Notes: generated from the sequence alone by a model not told the origin. A DNA stretch of 64,000 nucleotides from an uncultured Clostridia bacterium (GCA_947627955.1 CANQXZ010000001.1:1-64000); one strand, 5' to 3'. Numbered from the stretch's first letter, positions 42,093 through 51,720 are shown. Made by a program: numbers and translations.

Positions 42093-44009
42093 ATGCGTTA
42101 CGGATTTGTCAAAGTTTGCGCCGCAACTCCACGGATAAAGGTCGCGGACGTCGGCTATAACGCCGAAAAAATCATCGAGGCGGCGAGGGAGAGCTGTAAA
42201 AACGGCAGCCAGCTCACTGTCTTTCCCGAGCTCTGTATTTGCGGCTATACCTGCGGCGATCTTTTCGGGCAGAACGCCTTGCTTGAAGCCGTTAAAGGGG
42301 CGATAGGCGATATTTGCGCCGCCCTTTCCGACGTCGGAACTCTCGTGTTTGTGGGCGCGCCCCTGATGGCGGGCGGCAAACTCTACAATTGCGCCGTCGC
42401 GATCTGCGGCGGGCAGATCCTCGGCGTTATTCCCAAGACCTATATCCCCAATTACGGCGAATTTTACGAGCGCAGGCATTTTTCGGGCGCCGACAACAAT
42501 TTGAGCGAGATAGAAATAGCGGGCAAATCCGTTCCGTTCGGCACGGATATAATTTTCAAAGCCGACAATATGCCCGATTTTACCGTGGCATGCGAGATCT
42601 GCGAAGACCTTTGGGCGCCCTGCTCGCCGTCCGTCGCCTATGCGACTGCGGGAGCCAAGATAATAGCTAACCTCTCTTGCAGCGACGAAACTGTCGGCAA
42701 GGCGGAGTACAGAAAAAATCTCGTCAAAATGCAGTCGGGGAAACTTGTCGCAGGGTATGTGTACTGCGATTCCGGGGACGGGGAGAGCACAACCGACATG
42801 GCGTTTGCGGGACACAACATTATTTCCGAAAACGGCAACGTGCTTGCGGAGAGCAAACTGTTCGAAAACGGGCTCCTTTATTCGGAAATCGACGTTGAAC
42901 TTCTCTCTTCGGAAAGGCGCAGGATATTTTCAGGATATTATCCCGCCGCAGTCGGCGCGTTCAGGACGGTGCATTTTTCAACGTTCGACAGCGGCAGTGA
43001 ACTTTTGAGAAGCTATCCGCAAACGCCCTTTGTGCCCGCAGACAACGACAGCCTAAGCGAGAGGACGGAGCTCATACTGTCGATACAGGCAAAGGGGCTC
43101 GAAAAGCGGCTCATACACACTGCCGCAAAGACGGCGGTCATCGGCGTTTCGGGAGGGCTCGATTCGGCGCTTGCGCTGCTTGTCACGCTCAGGGCTTTTA
43201 AGGCGGCGGGCAAGGACAGCAGGGATATAATCGCCGTTACCATGCCCGGATTCGGCACAAGCGATAAAACGCGCGGCAACTCCGTTGAGCTTGTCGAAGC
43301 CGTAGGCGCAACTCTCAAGACCGTTCCCATTTCCGAGACCGTTCTGAAACATTTTTCGGATATCGGGCACGACCCCGAGGTAAAAAACGTCACATATGAA
43401 AACGCGCAGGCGAGAATGCGCACCATGATACTCATGGATATCGCAAACGAAACGGGCGGACTTGTTATCGGCACGGGCGATTTGAGCGAACTCGCGCTGG
43501 GCTGGGCAACTTACAACGGGGACCACATGTCCATGTACGGCGTAAACGCCTCCGTTCCCAAAACGCTGGTAAAGCACCTCGTCGCGTACGAGGCAAAAAA
43601 GCTCGGCGGCAAGACGGAAGAGGTGCTCTGCAGCATTCTCGGAACGGCGATAAGCCCCGAATTGCTTCCTCCCGACAAAAAGGGCAATATTTCCCAAAAG
43701 ACGGAAGATCTTGTCGGTCCTTACGAATTGCACGACTTCTTTTTGTACTACTCCGTCAGATGGGGTTTTTCTCCCGAAAAAGTGCTTTATCTTGCGGAGC
43801 GCGCGTTTAAAGGCGTGTATCCCGCAAAAACGGTGGGAAAATGGCTCAAAACCTTCTATAAGAGATTTTTTGCAAACCAATTCAAGCGCTCGTGCATGCC
43901 TGACGGCGTAAAAGTCGGTTCCGTCACCTTATCCCCGAGGGGAGATTGGCGTATGCCTTCCGACGCCTCGGCGGCGGTTTGGCTCGGCGGCATCGACGAT
44001 AATAGATAA
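42093..44009 (+). CDS. nadE: Glutamine-dependent NAD+ synthetase
   Basis: Two-domain enzyme: an N-terminal nitrilase-like glutaminase with the Glu-Lys-Cys triad in FPELCICGY, PKTYIPNYGEFYE and CEICEDLW, and a C-terminal ATP-pyrophosphatase domain with GVSGGLDSALALL. It finishes NAD synthesis from nicotinate adenine dinucleotide. Length 638 is normal. It directly abuts recA; cinA two genes upstream recycles nicotinamide mononucleotide, a metabolic link. A terminator follows. Confidence 0.96.
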   Translation: MRYGFVKVCAATPRIKVADVGYNAEKIIEAARESCKNGSQLTVFPELCICGYTCGDLFGQNALLEAVKGAIGDICAALSDVGTLVFVGAPLMAGGKLYNCAVAICGGQILGVIPKTYIPNYGEFYERRHFSGADNNLSEIEIAGKSVPFGTDIIFKADNMPDFTVACEICEDLWAPCSPSVAYATAGAKIIANLSCSDETVGKAEYRKNLVKMQSGKLVAGYVYCDSGDGESTTDMAFAGHNIISENGNVLAESKLFENGLLYSEIDVELLSSERRRIFSGYYPAAVGAFRTVHFSTFDSGSELLRSYPQTPFVPADNDSLSERTELILSIQAKGLEKRLIHTAAKTAVIGVSGGLDSALALLVTLRAFKAAGKDSRDIIAVTMPGFGTSDKTRGNSVELVEAVGATLKTVPISETVLKHFSDIGHDPEVKNVTYENAQARMRTMILMDIANETGGLVIGTGDLSELALGWATYNGDHMSMYGVNASVPKTLVKHLVAYEAKKLGGKTEEVLCSILGTAISPELLPPDKKGNISQKTEDLVGPYELHDFFLYYSVRWGFSPEKVLYLAERAFKGVYPAKTVGKWLKTFYKRFFANQFKRSCMPDGVKVGSVTLSPRGDWRMPSDASAAVWLGGIDDNR

Positions 44010-44016
44010 CTTACCC

Positions 44017-44040
44017 AAAGGCGGCGTTGCCGCCTTTTTT
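44017..44040 (+). terminator. Intrinsic terminator after nadE
   Basis: AAAGGCGGC (44017-44025) pairs with GCCGCCTTT (44029-44037), loop GTT, T6 tail. Confidence 0.88.
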
Positions 44041-44070
44041 CGGTGAAACAAAAAACATATATCTTTTAAA

Positions 44071-44099
44071 TTGACATTTGTTCAATACAGGTGTAAAAT
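44071..44099 (+). promoter_or_regulatory. Sigma-A promoter of rny
   Basis: TTGACA (44071-44076), 17 bases, TAAAAT (44094-44099). The leader of about 66 bases contains a 7-bp hairpin at 44119-44135 (CTCTTCG / CGGAGAG, loop TAT). Confidence 0.88.
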
Positions 44100-44172
44100 A
44101 TAGGTAAGATATAAACTGCTCTTCGTATCGGAGAGTTACGTATATATTAAACTTTATTCTCAGGAGGCTTAA

Positions 44173-45792
44173 ATGAACTATTCGGCATTAAGCAGCCTGT
44201 TTCTTGCTGTCGACAACGGCGTGTTTATTGGGGTCACCGTAGCGCTCTGCGTAGCGGTGGTCGCAGCGGTTGCCGCAGGTTTTTTTGCCGGTTCGCTGTT
44301 CAGAAAGAGGAGCACCGACAAGAGATTGGGCGAAGTGGAGCAGAGAGCTTCAAAGATGATCGAAGACGCTTCGCTTGAATGTAAGGCTTTGAAAAAAGAG
44401 GCGTTATTAGAGGCAAAGGAACAGGGGCTTCAACTCAGAAACGAATTCGAAAAGGAAAGCAGGGAAAAGAAAGCTGAACTGCAAAAACAGGAGCAGAGGC
44501 TTGTACAGAAAGAGGATATTCTGGACAAAAAGGAAGAGTCGCTCTTGAAACAGACCAACGCTATCGAGCAGCAAAAGCGCGAACTTGCCAACCGTGAAAA
44601 CGAAATCAAAAAGACGCAGGAAAAAGTAAACCATCAGCATCAATTGATGGTCGAAGAACTCGAAAAAGTTGCCCAGCTTACGAAAGACGAGGCAAAGAAG
44701 CTGTTGACCGAGGAGATCCTCGACGAAGCAAGGCATGACGTGGCTTTGCAGGTCAGAAACATCGAGCAGACGGCAAAGGACGAGGCGACGACCGAGGCAA
44801 AGAAGATAATCTCGCTCGCAATACAGCGTTGTGCCGCGGACCACGCTTCGGAGATAACCGTTTCGGTAGTACCTCTCCCGAGCGACGACATGAAAGCCCG
44901 CCTTATAGGCAGAGAGGGCAGAAACATCCGCGCGATAGAAAACGCGACGGGCATAGAGCTGATAATCGACGATACGCCCGAAGTCGTGATCCTCTCGGGA
45001 TTCGACCCCGTAAGGCGCGAGATCGCACGACTTTCCCTTGAAAAGCTCATTTCGGACGGCAGGATACATCCCGCCCGCATCGAAGAGACGGTTGAAAAGG
45101 TGAAGAAGGAGATGGATAACGAGATCAAACAGGCGGGCGAAAGCGCGATGTTTGAGGTCGGGATTTTCGGGCTCCACCCCGAGATCATCAAGTTGCTTGG
45201 CAGGCTGAAATACAGGACAAGTTACGGTCAGAACGTATACAAACACTCCATCGAGGTCGCACAGCTTGCGGGGCTCATGGCGCAGGAATTGGGGCTGGAT
45301 GTAAATCTTGCCAAACGCGCGGGTCTTTTGCATGATATAGGTAAGGCGGTGGACCACGAACAGGAAGGCACGCATATCCAGCTCGGCGCGGATATCGCAA
45401 AGAAATATCACGAGAGCAATAACGTTATCAACGCGATAGCCGCCCACCACGGCGACGTGGAACCCAAGACTGTAGAGGCTGTGCTCGTTGCGGCGGCGGA
45501 CGCCATTTCGGGCGCAAGACCGGGCGCAAGAAGGGAAACGGGCACCAACTATGTGAAGAGGCTTGAAAAGCTGGAATCGCTTGCAGGCAGTTTCAACGGC
45601 GTAGACAAGTGCTATGCTATACAGGCGGGCAGAGAAGTGAGGGTCATAGTCAAACCCGAACAGATCGACGACGCGCAGGCGACCTTCCTCGCAAAGGACA
45701 TAGCGAAGAAGATAGAGAGCGAGCTGGAATATCCCGGACAGATAAAAGTGAACGTCATAAGGGAATTCCGCGCGAGCGAATTCGCAAAGTAA
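44173..45792 (+). CDS. rny: Ribonuclease Y
   Basis: Membrane-tethered endoribonuclease that starts mRNA decay. An N-terminal transmembrane helix (about 15-38), a long coiled coil rich in Lys/Glu/Gln (about 45-200), a KH domain with [17 protein letters not shown], and an HD domain with HDIGKAVDH and AHHGDVE. Length 539 is standard. AGGAGG precedes the ATG. Own promoter and terminator. Confidence 0.97.
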   Translation: MNYSALSSLFLAVDNGVFIGVTVALCVAVVAAVAAGFFAGSLFRKRSTDKRLGEVEQRASKMIEDASLECKALKKEALLEAKEQGLQLRNEFEKESREKKAELQKQEQRLVQKEDILDKKEESLLKQTNAIEQQKRELANRENEIKKTQEKVNHQHQLMVEELEKVAQLTKDEAKKLLTEEILDEARHDVALQVRNIEQTAKDEATTEAKKIISLAIQRCAADHASEITVSVVPLPSDDMKARLIGREGRNIRAIENATGIELIIDDTPEVVILSGFDPVRREIARLSLEKLISDGRIHPARIEETVEKVKKEMDNEIKQAGESAMFEVGIFGLHPEIIKLLGRLKYRTSYGQNVYKHSIEVAQLAGLMAQELGLDVNLAKRAGLLHDIGKAVDHEQEGTHIQLGADIAKKYHESNNVINAIAAHHGDVEPKTVEAVLVAAADAISGARPGARRETGTNYVKRLEKLESLAGSFNGVDKCYAIQAGREVRVIVKPEQIDDAQATFLAKDIAKKIESELEYPGQIKVNVIREFRASEFAK

Positions 45793-45808
45793 TTAAAGAG
45801 ACAAATAT

Positions 45809-45842
45809 AAAAAGGAACCTTTTCAAAAAGGTTCCTTTTTTT
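45809..45842. terminator. Bidirectional terminator between rny and the flavodoxin gene
   Basis: AAAAAGGAACCTTTT (45809-45823) pairs with AAAAGGTTCCTTTTT after a very small loop, with T7 on the plus strand and A/T runs usable from the minus strand. Confidence 0.85.
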
Positions 45843-45871
45843 ATGCCCGCCGTGGTAAATGCCGCAGCTTT

Positions 45872-46348
45872 TTAAGTATTTTCGAGAGCCTCGTATTTTT
45901 GCGCGACTTCGGCAATGAAAGCCTGCGCGGCGTCGAAATCTTCTTCGGAGGGGTGACCCTTCGCCATGCCGCCGCCGATAGCAAATATGAACCATTTGCA
46001 AAGCCCCTTGCAGCCGAAGTTCCCGAGTACGACTTTGTTTTTGCTCTCGAGCAGTCTGACCATCTGTTTGTTGTATTTTTCGTAATTTCCCGTGCCGCTC
46101 GTGGAGAACACGAAGACGCACTTCTTATCGTTGTCGAGACCCTTTGCAAATTCAATTAGTTTGCCGTCGAATTTTCCCGCATACACGCCGCTGCCGAATC
46201 CGATCACGTCGTAATCGGCGGGTTTGTAGTACTTAATATCGCCGATCTCGGCGATAGTGGCGGGAGCGGCTTCTGCCATAGCTTCGGCTAACTGCAAGGT
46301 GTTTTGGCGGTGTTTGGAACTGACTACTATCAGAATTTTCATGGTCAT
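45872..46348 (-). CDS. Flavodoxin-like protein
   Basis: FMN-binding electron carrier fold of 158 residues. The phosphate loop is SSKHRQNT (near 10-17), followed by DVIGFGSGVYAGKF and FSTSGTGN in the flavin-contact positions. The late insert with GCKGLCKW resembles the flavodoxin family found beside regulators in Clostridia. ATG 46348 overlaps the stop of the PadR gene upstream by 4 bases; a second ATG at 46342 is possible. The partner is unknown; translational coupling links it to the membrane regulator. Confidence 0.82.
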   Translation of the reverse strand: MTMKILIVVSSKHRQNTLQLAEAMAEAAPATIAEIGDIKYYKPADYDVIGFGSGVYAGKFDGKLIEFAKGLDNDKKCVFVFSTSGTGNYEKYNKQMVRLLESKNKVVLGNFGCKGLCKWFIFAIGGGMAKGHPSEEDFDAAQAFIAEVAQKYEALENT

Positions 46349-47823
46349 TTACTCAGCAAATAGAAGATTATCGCAAAGATAGGGATATTCAGCGCAATGA
46401 AGCAGGGAATTACTATCTTTGCCATTATGTCGCCCGCCGACGTGAAGTTGACGCCGATCAGAATCGATACGAGGAAGATTATGAGTATCGAAATAACGCA
46501 GACTATCGTGCATGCCGACAGATACAGAAGGGAAGTCGGCTTGCGCGTGCTCTTACATACGCCCGTAAAATTCAGCGCGCCGAATATGAGTACCTCAGCC
46601 ACGGCAAGTGCGAGTATCACGAACGGATAGGCGACGGAAGCATGCAGTTCCTTTCTGAATATGAGCGTGAGCGCGAATTCAAGCAACATCAGCACGCCGA
46701 CTATCAGCGAACATTTGAAGAGCACTTCGCCGCGGTTATATTTTTTGCGCCTCGGACCGACCGAATAGTCGGATGTTTCCACCACGAGCCCGTCGTTGCG
46801 CTTTTTGCTCTCCGCCTCGACCGCCTTGACGTTCTCTACCGTAACGGCTACGGGACGGGGCGACGTGCGTTCGCTTATCTGCACGGGCTGTGGCGCAGGT
46901 TGCGGCGCAGGCTGTCTGACCGTATTCATGAACAGGTTGTTCACGAGGTTTCTGTAATCCCGCTCCGTCTCGGGGCGGCTGTTATAGATAAGCCTCTCCG
47001 TGTCTATCTCGTCGGCGTACGGCGCATATTGCTCGGTCGGCTGCTCCTCGACGGGCTCGGATATGAGCCTGAGATAGTTCTCGTGCACGGCATTACGCTG
47101 TTCGTCGCTCATTTGGGGCTGCTGCGGCTCGCCCGATTCGGCTACCGCCTCACCGAAAAGCGTTTCGGATTCACTGCGGCGTATTGTTTCGGGCTCTTCG
47201 GGCTCAGCAGTCTGCGGCTCCGCGGCTTCCGTCACGGTCTCTTCCGTAACGTCCTCGTGCTTTATCTCGACGACCTGCCCGCTATCGGGTTCGTCGTACT
47301 TGACCTCGCGCGCGGCTTCTTCGTCCTCGTCATCTTTCTGGACGGGCACACGGGAGGTAGAGCTTTTGAGAATTTTGAAATCGACGGCGGAGGGAGGAGG
47401 CTGGGTAAAATCGAAATTCCTGTCGGAGATAAGGCTGTCTATGACCGTCCTTGAATATTCCCATTCGGCTTGATTTTTTTCGGCTATTTCCCTGCCGCTG
47501 TCGGTAAGGGTATAGTACTTTCTCCTGCCGCCCTGCGAAACTTCGTCGTTCTTCCAATATGCGTTGATATAGCCCTGACTTTCGAGCCGTTTCAGCGCGC
47601 TGTATAAGGTGGGCTGTTTTAATGTGTATTGCCCGTGGCTCTTCGATTCTATTTCTTCGATTATCTCGTAACCGTATTTATCGCGCTCGTAAAGCGTGCG
47701 AAGGATAATAGTGTTGATATGGCCGCGGATGAGGTCTGCGCTTATGGCGCTCTTTGTCTCGGAGTCGGCTGCGCGGCTTGTTTCTTCGTCGTCGCGTTCG
47801 GGCTCGTTGAGTTCGTCTTCCAT
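46345..47823 (-). CDS. PadR-family regulator fused to a membrane domain
   Basis: A 492-residue protein with three parts. Residues about 32-120 form a PadR winged helix: TIILRTLYERDKYGYEIIEEI, TLKQPTLYSALKRLESQGYI and GGRRKYYTLTDSGRE. Residues about 120-365 are an acidic, Glu/Pro-rich linker. Residues about 370-490 hold four hydrophobic helices. PadR proteins are normally soluble and about 110-180 residues long, so this is a predicted membrane-anchored regulator. GGAGGA precedes the ATG. A near-palindrome covers its -10 element. The flavodoxin gene is coupled downstream. Confidence 0.82.
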   Translation of the reverse strand: MEDELNEPERDDEETSRAADSETKSAISADLIRGHINTIILRTLYERDKYGYEIIEEIESKSHGQYTLKQPTLYSALKRLESQGYINAYWKNDEVSQGGRRKYYTLTDSGREIAEKNQAEWEYSRTVIDSLISDRNFDFTQPPPSAVDFKILKSSTSRVPVQKDDEDEEAAREVKYDEPDSGQVVEIKHEDVTEETVTEAAEPQTAEPEEPETIRRSESETLFGEAVAESGEPQQPQMSDEQRNAVHENYLRLISEPVEEQPTEQYAPYADEIDTERLIYNSRPETERDYRNLVNNLFMNTVRQPAPQPAPQPVQISERTSPRPVAVTVENVKAVEAESKKRNDGLVVETSDYSVGPRRKKYNRGEVLFKCSLIVGVLMLLEFALTLIFRKELHASVAYPFVILALAVAEVLIFGALNFTGVCKSTRKPTSLLYLSACTIVCVISILIIFLVSILIGVNFTSAGDIMAKIVIPCFIALNIPIFAIIFYLLSK

Positions 47824-47843
47824 AATGAATTTCCTCCGTAATT

Positions 47844-47863
47844 TGTGTCTATTATATCACACA
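47844..47863. promoter_or_regulatory. Candidate operator over the PadR-gene -10 element
   Basis: TGTGT (47844-47848) and ACACA (47859-47863) form an inverted repeat with a 10-base centre that contains most of the -10 hexamer (47851-47856). Autorepression by the PadR domain is plausible, but the known PadR pattern is ATGT-N8-ACAT, which this does not match. Confidence 0.4.
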
Positions 47864-47879
47864 CCGCAATATATGTCAA
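47851..47879 (-). promoter_or_regulatory. Sigma-A promoter of the PadR-flavodoxin operon
   Basis: Minus strand TTGACA (47879-47874), 17 bases, TATAAT (47856-47851); a consensus-quality promoter. Confidence 0.88.
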
Positions 47880-47940
47880 TATATTGGAGTTATAAAAAGT
47901 ACTATGTCACACATAATTTAATATTTTACGGCTCGATTGA

Positions 47941-47969
47941 TGGACAATTTACATATAAAGTGTTAAAAT
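47941..47969 (+). promoter_or_regulatory. Promoter of the thioesterase gene
   Basis: TGGACA (47941-47946), 17 bases, TAAAAT (47964-47969). The predicted start near 47976 gives a leader of about 23 bases containing GGTGGAG close to the ATG at 47999. Confidence 0.6.
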
Positions 47970-47998
47970 ATTTTATATACGTAAATTGTGGGTGGAGT

Positions 47999-48727
47999 AT
48001 GTACAGAAATATTTGCGAATACGGGATAAAATATACAGACGTCGACGCGTACGACAATCTCAAACCCTCCGCGCTGCTTTCGTTTTTGGAGGAGTCGGCA
48101 TGCCGCTCGGCGGACGAATTGGGATTCGGCTACGACGTCATCTCTCCGCGCGGTCTTGGGTTCATAATCGTGAACAACTATATCGAATTGTATCGCCCCA
48201 TAAAGCTCGGCGAAAAGCTCTCGGTCCACACGTGGCCGTTAAAGCCCCGCCACATGATTTTTCTGAGGGACTACGAGCTGTTCAGCGGGAGCGAGAAGGT
48301 GGGAGTTTCCACAACGCGCTGGTGTATGATAGACACGCGTTCGTTTACCATGACGCCCGCGTCGTCATTTTTCCCGGAAGGCTTTTTCGACGGCTACAAT
48401 ACAGAACGGAGCGTGGATTTTAAAAATTGGAAAATACCGTCCGCCTCGGGCGACGCGGTCTATACCAAGCTGATAACCTATTCGGATTACGATCACTATT
48501 TCCATGTAAACAACGCCAAATACGCCGATTTTTTGCTCGACGTGTTTTCCGCGGAGGATTTCAAGGATAAGTACATTTCGAAATTGCAGGTGACATACTC
48601 CAAGCAATGCAAAATGGGCGAGCGGCTCGACATGTACAAGTCGCCCGACGGCGACGGCTTATTGGTCGAGGGGCGCGTCGGCGACGAGCCGCGGGTGCTG
48701 TTCAGGGTGGAATTCAATGGAATATAA
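47999..48727 (+). CDS. Acyl-ACP thioesterase-like double-hotdog protein
   Basis: Predicted to release fatty acids from acyl carrier protein. Residues are consistent with two hotdog domains: IKYTDVDAYDNLKPSALLSFLEE begins the first, with IELYRPIKLGEKLSVHTWP, and the second includes TYSDYDHYFHVNNAKYADFLLD, where the Asn-His pair is typical of the active site. Length 242. The start at 47999 lies directly behind the leader; codons open further upstream belong to the opposite-strand gene region. A metallopeptidase gene overlaps the end by 11 bases. Confidence 0.85.
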   Translation: MYRNICEYGIKYTDVDAYDNLKPSALLSFLEESACRSADELGFGYDVISPRGLGFIIVNNYIELYRPIKLGEKLSVHTWPLKPRHMIFLRDYELFSGSEKVGVSTTRWCMIDTRSFTMTPASSFFPEGFFDGYNTERSVDFKNWKIPSASGDAVYTKLITYSDYDHYFHVNNAKYADFLLDVFSAEDFKDKYISKLQVTYSKQCKMGERLDMYKSPDGDGLLVEGRVGDEPRVLFRVEFNGI

Positions 48728-49355
48728 GTACGAATTGATACGCTCCCCGAGAAAGAGCATGTCTATTACGATATCCAACGACAACAAGATCACGGTACGT
48801 TGCCCGTGGACCGTTTCCCGCGCGGCGATAGATAAGTTTCTCGACAGCAAAGAGGCGTGGATACACAGGGTAGTCGCCAGAAACGCCGAGAGGCTTGCGC
48901 GCAACGATGACGTGATCGAGTACAGAAGCGTGTATTTTTGCGGCGAGAGGATGAAACTCGTCATAGGCGACAGGACGGGCGTTTCGGACGGTTGCGTGTA
49001 CGTTACAAAAATCGAGGACATCGAAAAACTCTTTACGGGGCTGTGTTCGGAAGAATTTTTCAAAGAAGTGGACGAGATTGCCGCCGTCGCGCGGCTTACG
49101 CCCCACAGCGTTTCAATAAAGGGCTATAAGGGCAGATGGGGCTGTTGCGACGCAAAAAACAACCTCATATTCAATTATATTCTGTTCATGCTGCCGAAGA
49201 GGATACAGCGCTATGTCATCGTCCATGAGCTCTGCCATACGCTGTGTCACGACCACTCGCCCGCGTTCTGGAAACTCGTGTCCGATTACGAGCCGAGGTA
49301 CAAGGCGCTGAAAAAGGAGTTGGCTGAGTACGATTTTCTGACTTCGCTGTATTGA
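48717..49355 (+). CDS. YgjP-like (DUF45) zinc metallopeptidase
   Basis: Predicted cytoplasmic metalloprotease of 212 residues. The zinc site is HELCH at 170-174 with a third histidine at 180 (HDHSP), and GRWGCC in the preceding strand is the usual substrate-cleft motif of this family. The substrate is unknown. It overlaps the thioesterase gene by 11 bases, so the two are coupled, although a functional link is not obvious. Confidence 0.87.
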   Translation: MEYKYELIRSPRKSMSITISNDNKITVRCPWTVSRAAIDKFLDSKEAWIHRVVARNAERLARNDDVIEYRSVYFCGERMKLVIGDRTGVSDGCVYVTKIEDIEKLFTGLCSEEFFKEVDEIAAVARLTPHSVSIKGYKGRWGCCDAKNNLIFNYILFMLPKRIQRYVIVHELCHTLCHDHSPAFWKLVSDYEPRYKALKKELAEYDFLTSLY

Positions 49356-49421
49356 GGTATTTCGATAAATATCCAAAATGTGGCAAAATCATTATATTTT
49401 TATTCGCTATTTTTAAAATAG

Positions 49422-49435
49422 TGAAAAATTATTCA
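49422..49435. promoter_or_regulatory. Candidate ArgR operator (ARG box)
   Basis: TGAAAAATTATTCA differs at one position from the palindromic consensus TGAATAATTATTCA bound by arginine repressors. A weaker match (10 of 14) lies at 49451-49464, toward the argG promoter. Paired boxes are usual for ArgR hexamers. No argR gene is in the window. Confidence 0.6.
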
Positions 49436-49477
49436 AAGCCAAATTATTTAAAAATTATTTTTCAACCCCGTAATCGC

Positions 49478-49506
49478 TTGACTTGAAATTATATTTTATA
49501 TATAAT
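49478..49506 (+). promoter_or_regulatory. Sigma-A promoter of the arg-car operon
   Basis: TTGACT (49478-49483), 17 bases, TATAAT (49501-49506). It is the only clear promoter ahead of the 14-kb run of genes ending with thiI. Transcription would start near 49513, 54 bases before argG. Confidence 0.88.
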
Positions 49507-49566
49507 TGCATAAGGTTTGAAAACGGCATATCGGTTTTTGAAAAAATATATTACAGCAGGTTGATT

Positions 49567-50787
49567 ATGGATAAGAAAATCAAAAAAGTAGTGCTCGCCT
49601 ATTCCGGCGGGCTCGACACCTCGATCATCATTCCTTGGCTGAAGGAAAACTACGGCGATCCCGAAGTCGTGGCGGTGTCGGGAGACGTGGGGCAGACCAC
49701 CGAGCTCGACGGGCTCGAGGAAAAAGCCAAAAAAACGGGAGCTTCCAAGCTCTATGTCCTCGATTTGAAAAAGGAGTTCATCGAGGACTACATCTATCCC
49801 ACAATGAAGGCGGGTGCGGTCTACGAAAACAAATACCTTTTGGGAACGTCTTTTGCGCGCCCCGTCATTGCAAAGAGGATAGTCGAAATAGCCAAAAAAG
49901 AGGGCGCCGACGCGATCGTGCACGGCTGCACGGGCAAGGGCAACGATCAGGTGCGCTTTGAGCTGGCGATAAAGGCGTTTGCGCCCGAAATGAAGATAAT
50001 AGCCCCTTGGAGAATATGGGATATAAAGAGCCGCGACGAGGAGATAGACTACGCCGAAGCACATAATATCCCCCTTAAGATCAACAGGGAGACAAACTAT
50101 TCAAAGGATAAAAACCTGTGGCACCTGTCGCACGAGGGCTTGGATCTTGAGGATCCCGCCAACGAACCCGACTATGACAAGATACTCGAGTTGGGCGTGT
50201 CGCCGTGGAAGGCTCCCGATAAAGCCGAATATGTCACAATACACTTCGAAAAGGGAATACCCGTTGCCATTGACGGCAAAGAGCTCGGCAGCGTCGAGCT
50301 CATGGACAAGCTCAACGAAATAGGCGGCAGAAACGGCGTCGGGCTCGTCGACATGGTCGAAAACAGGCTTGTCGGAATGAAGAGCCGCGGAGTTTATGAA
50401 ACGCCGGGCGGCACGATACTCTATTTTGCGCACGAATTGCTCGAATCCATCTGTCTTGACAAAGCAACTCAGCACTACAAGCAACTCATTGGCATAAAGT
50501 ACGGCGAAATGGTGTACGACGGACAGTGGTTCACGCCTTTGCGCGAGGCGCTCGATGCGTTTGTGGACAAGACGCAGGAGACCGTAACGGGCGACGTAAA
50601 GCTCAAGATATACAAGGGCAACATACTCAATGCGGGCATAACTTCGCCCCATTCGCTGTACAGCGAGGAGATAGCCACTTTCGGCGAGGACGACTGCTAC
50701 GACCAGACCGACTCGCAGGGGTTCATTAACCTATTCGGGTTGCCCATCAAGGTCAAGGCTCTGCTCGACAGCAAAAAGTTAAAGTAA
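49567..50787 (+). CDS. argG: Argininosuccinate synthase
   Basis: Joins citrulline and aspartate using ATP. The P-loop is AYSGGLDTS (10-18), followed by [30 protein letters not shown] and ETPGGTIL, all conserved. Length 406. The start at 49567 was chosen from homology; the upstream ribosome-binding sequence is only AGG at 49560-49562. First gene of the operon; argH, its usual partner, is not in the window. The stop shares a base with the argC start (TAATG). Confidence 0.96.
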   Translation: MDKKIKKVVLAYSGGLDTSIIIPWLKENYGDPEVVAVSGDVGQTTELDGLEEKAKKTGASKLYVLDLKKEFIEDYIYPTMKAGAVYENKYLLGTSFARPVIAKRIVEIAKKEGADAIVHGCTGKGNDQVRFELAIKAFAPEMKIIAPWRIWDIKSRDEEIDYAEAHNIPLKINRETNYSKDKNLWHLSHEGLDLEDPANEPDYDKILELGVSPWKAPDKAEYVTIHFEKGIPVAIDGKELGSVELMDKLNEIGGRNGVGLVDMVENRLVGMKSRGVYETPGGTILYFAHELLESICLDKATQHYKQLIGIKYGEMVYDGQWFTPLREALDAFVDKTQETVTGDVKLKIYKGNILNAGITSPHSLYSEEIATFGEDDCYDQTDSQGFINLFGLPIKVKALLDSKKLK

Positions 50788-51719
50788 TGCACAGCGTTTT
50801 TATAGACGGAAAATCGGGAACGTGCGGTCTCCAGATATACGAGCGGCTTTCCAAGCGGCAGGATATCGAAATAATTTCTCTCTCGGAAGAGAGGAGAAGG
50901 GATGAAAAGGCGCGCGCGGAGTGCCTCAATTCCGCCGAAATAAGTTTTTTATGTCTACCAGACGACGCCGCTGTGCGTGCGGCAGAACTCATAAAAAATC
51001 CGAACGCAAGGGTAATCGACGCCTCGACGGCGCACAGAACGGCTCCCGGGTGGGTTTACGGATTTCCCGAACTCTCGGCAAAAAGGCGGGCGGAAATAGC
51101 CGCGGCAAAGAGGGTAGCCAATCCCGGTTGCTATGCCACGGGCTTTATCGCCATAGCGGCGCCCCTTGTCAAAGGCGGCTTTGTGGCGGCGGACTATCCG
51201 TTTACCGTTTTCGGGCTCTCGGGCTATTCGGGCGGAGGAAAAAGGGCGATCGCCGAATACGAGAGCGAAAAGAGAAGCCGCTTTCTTGAAGCTCCGAGGC
51301 ACTACGCCCTCGCGCTTGCGCACAAGCACATACCCGAAATGGTGGCGGAGTGCGGACTTACGCGAAAGCCGCTGTTCAATCCCGTCATATGCGATTTCTA
51401 CTGCGGCATGAGCGTGAGCGTACCCATTCATGTAAGTATGATGGAAAAAAAAGCCTCTCCGGACGCCATTAGAGAGTATTTTGCAGAGTACTATGCGAGA
51501 CAGAACTTTGTAAAAGTGCCGCCCGCGTCGGAAATTCCCGACTATTTGCCCGCCAATCTGCTTGCGGGCACAAACGAATTGCATATATTCGTCGGCGGCA
51601 ATGGTGAGCAGATATTCATATCGAGCGTGCTCGACAATCTCGGCAAGGGTGCATCAGGCGCCGCCGTCCAGAACATGAATATCATGCTGGGGCTTGACGA
51701 AAGAATTTCTTTGGTTTAA
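50787..51719 (+). CDS. argC: N-acetyl-gamma-glutamyl-phosphate reductase (short type)
   Basis: NADPH-dependent third step of arginine synthesis. VFIDGKSGTCGLQI at the N-terminus and the active cysteine in ANPGCYATG (near 115-118) fit the shorter ArgC type 2 lineage of about 310 residues, which differs from the roughly 345-residue form of Bacillus. Also present are GLSGYSGGGK and HKHIPEM. Shares one base with argG. Confidence 0.93.
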   Translation: MHSVFIDGKSGTCGLQIYERLSKRQDIEIISLSEERRRDEKARAECLNSAEISFLCLPDDAAVRAAELIKNPNARVIDASTAHRTAPGWVYGFPELSAKRRAEIAAAKRVANPGCYATGFIAIAAPLVKGGFVAADYPFTVFGLSGYSGGGKRAIAEYESEKRSRFLEAPRHYALALAHKHIPEMVAECGLTRKPLFNPVICDFYCGMSVSVPIHVSMMEKKASPDAIREYFAEYYARQNFVKVPPASEIPDYLPANLLAGTNELHIFVGGNGEQIFISSVLDNLGKGASGAAVQNMNIMLGLDERISLV

Positions 51720-51720
51720 A

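Noticed and set aside
47904-47914. ATGT-N3-ACAT as a PadR operator
   Set aside because: Known PadR sites have about 8 bases between the half-sites, and this copy lies outside the promoter.
47696-47998. N-terminal extension of the thioesterase gene
   Set aside because: It runs opposite the PadR coding region and through both promoters; the conserved protein begins at 47999.
49356-49375. Terminator after the metallopeptidase gene
   Set aside because: The inverted repeat is imperfect with a bulge and no T run follows.
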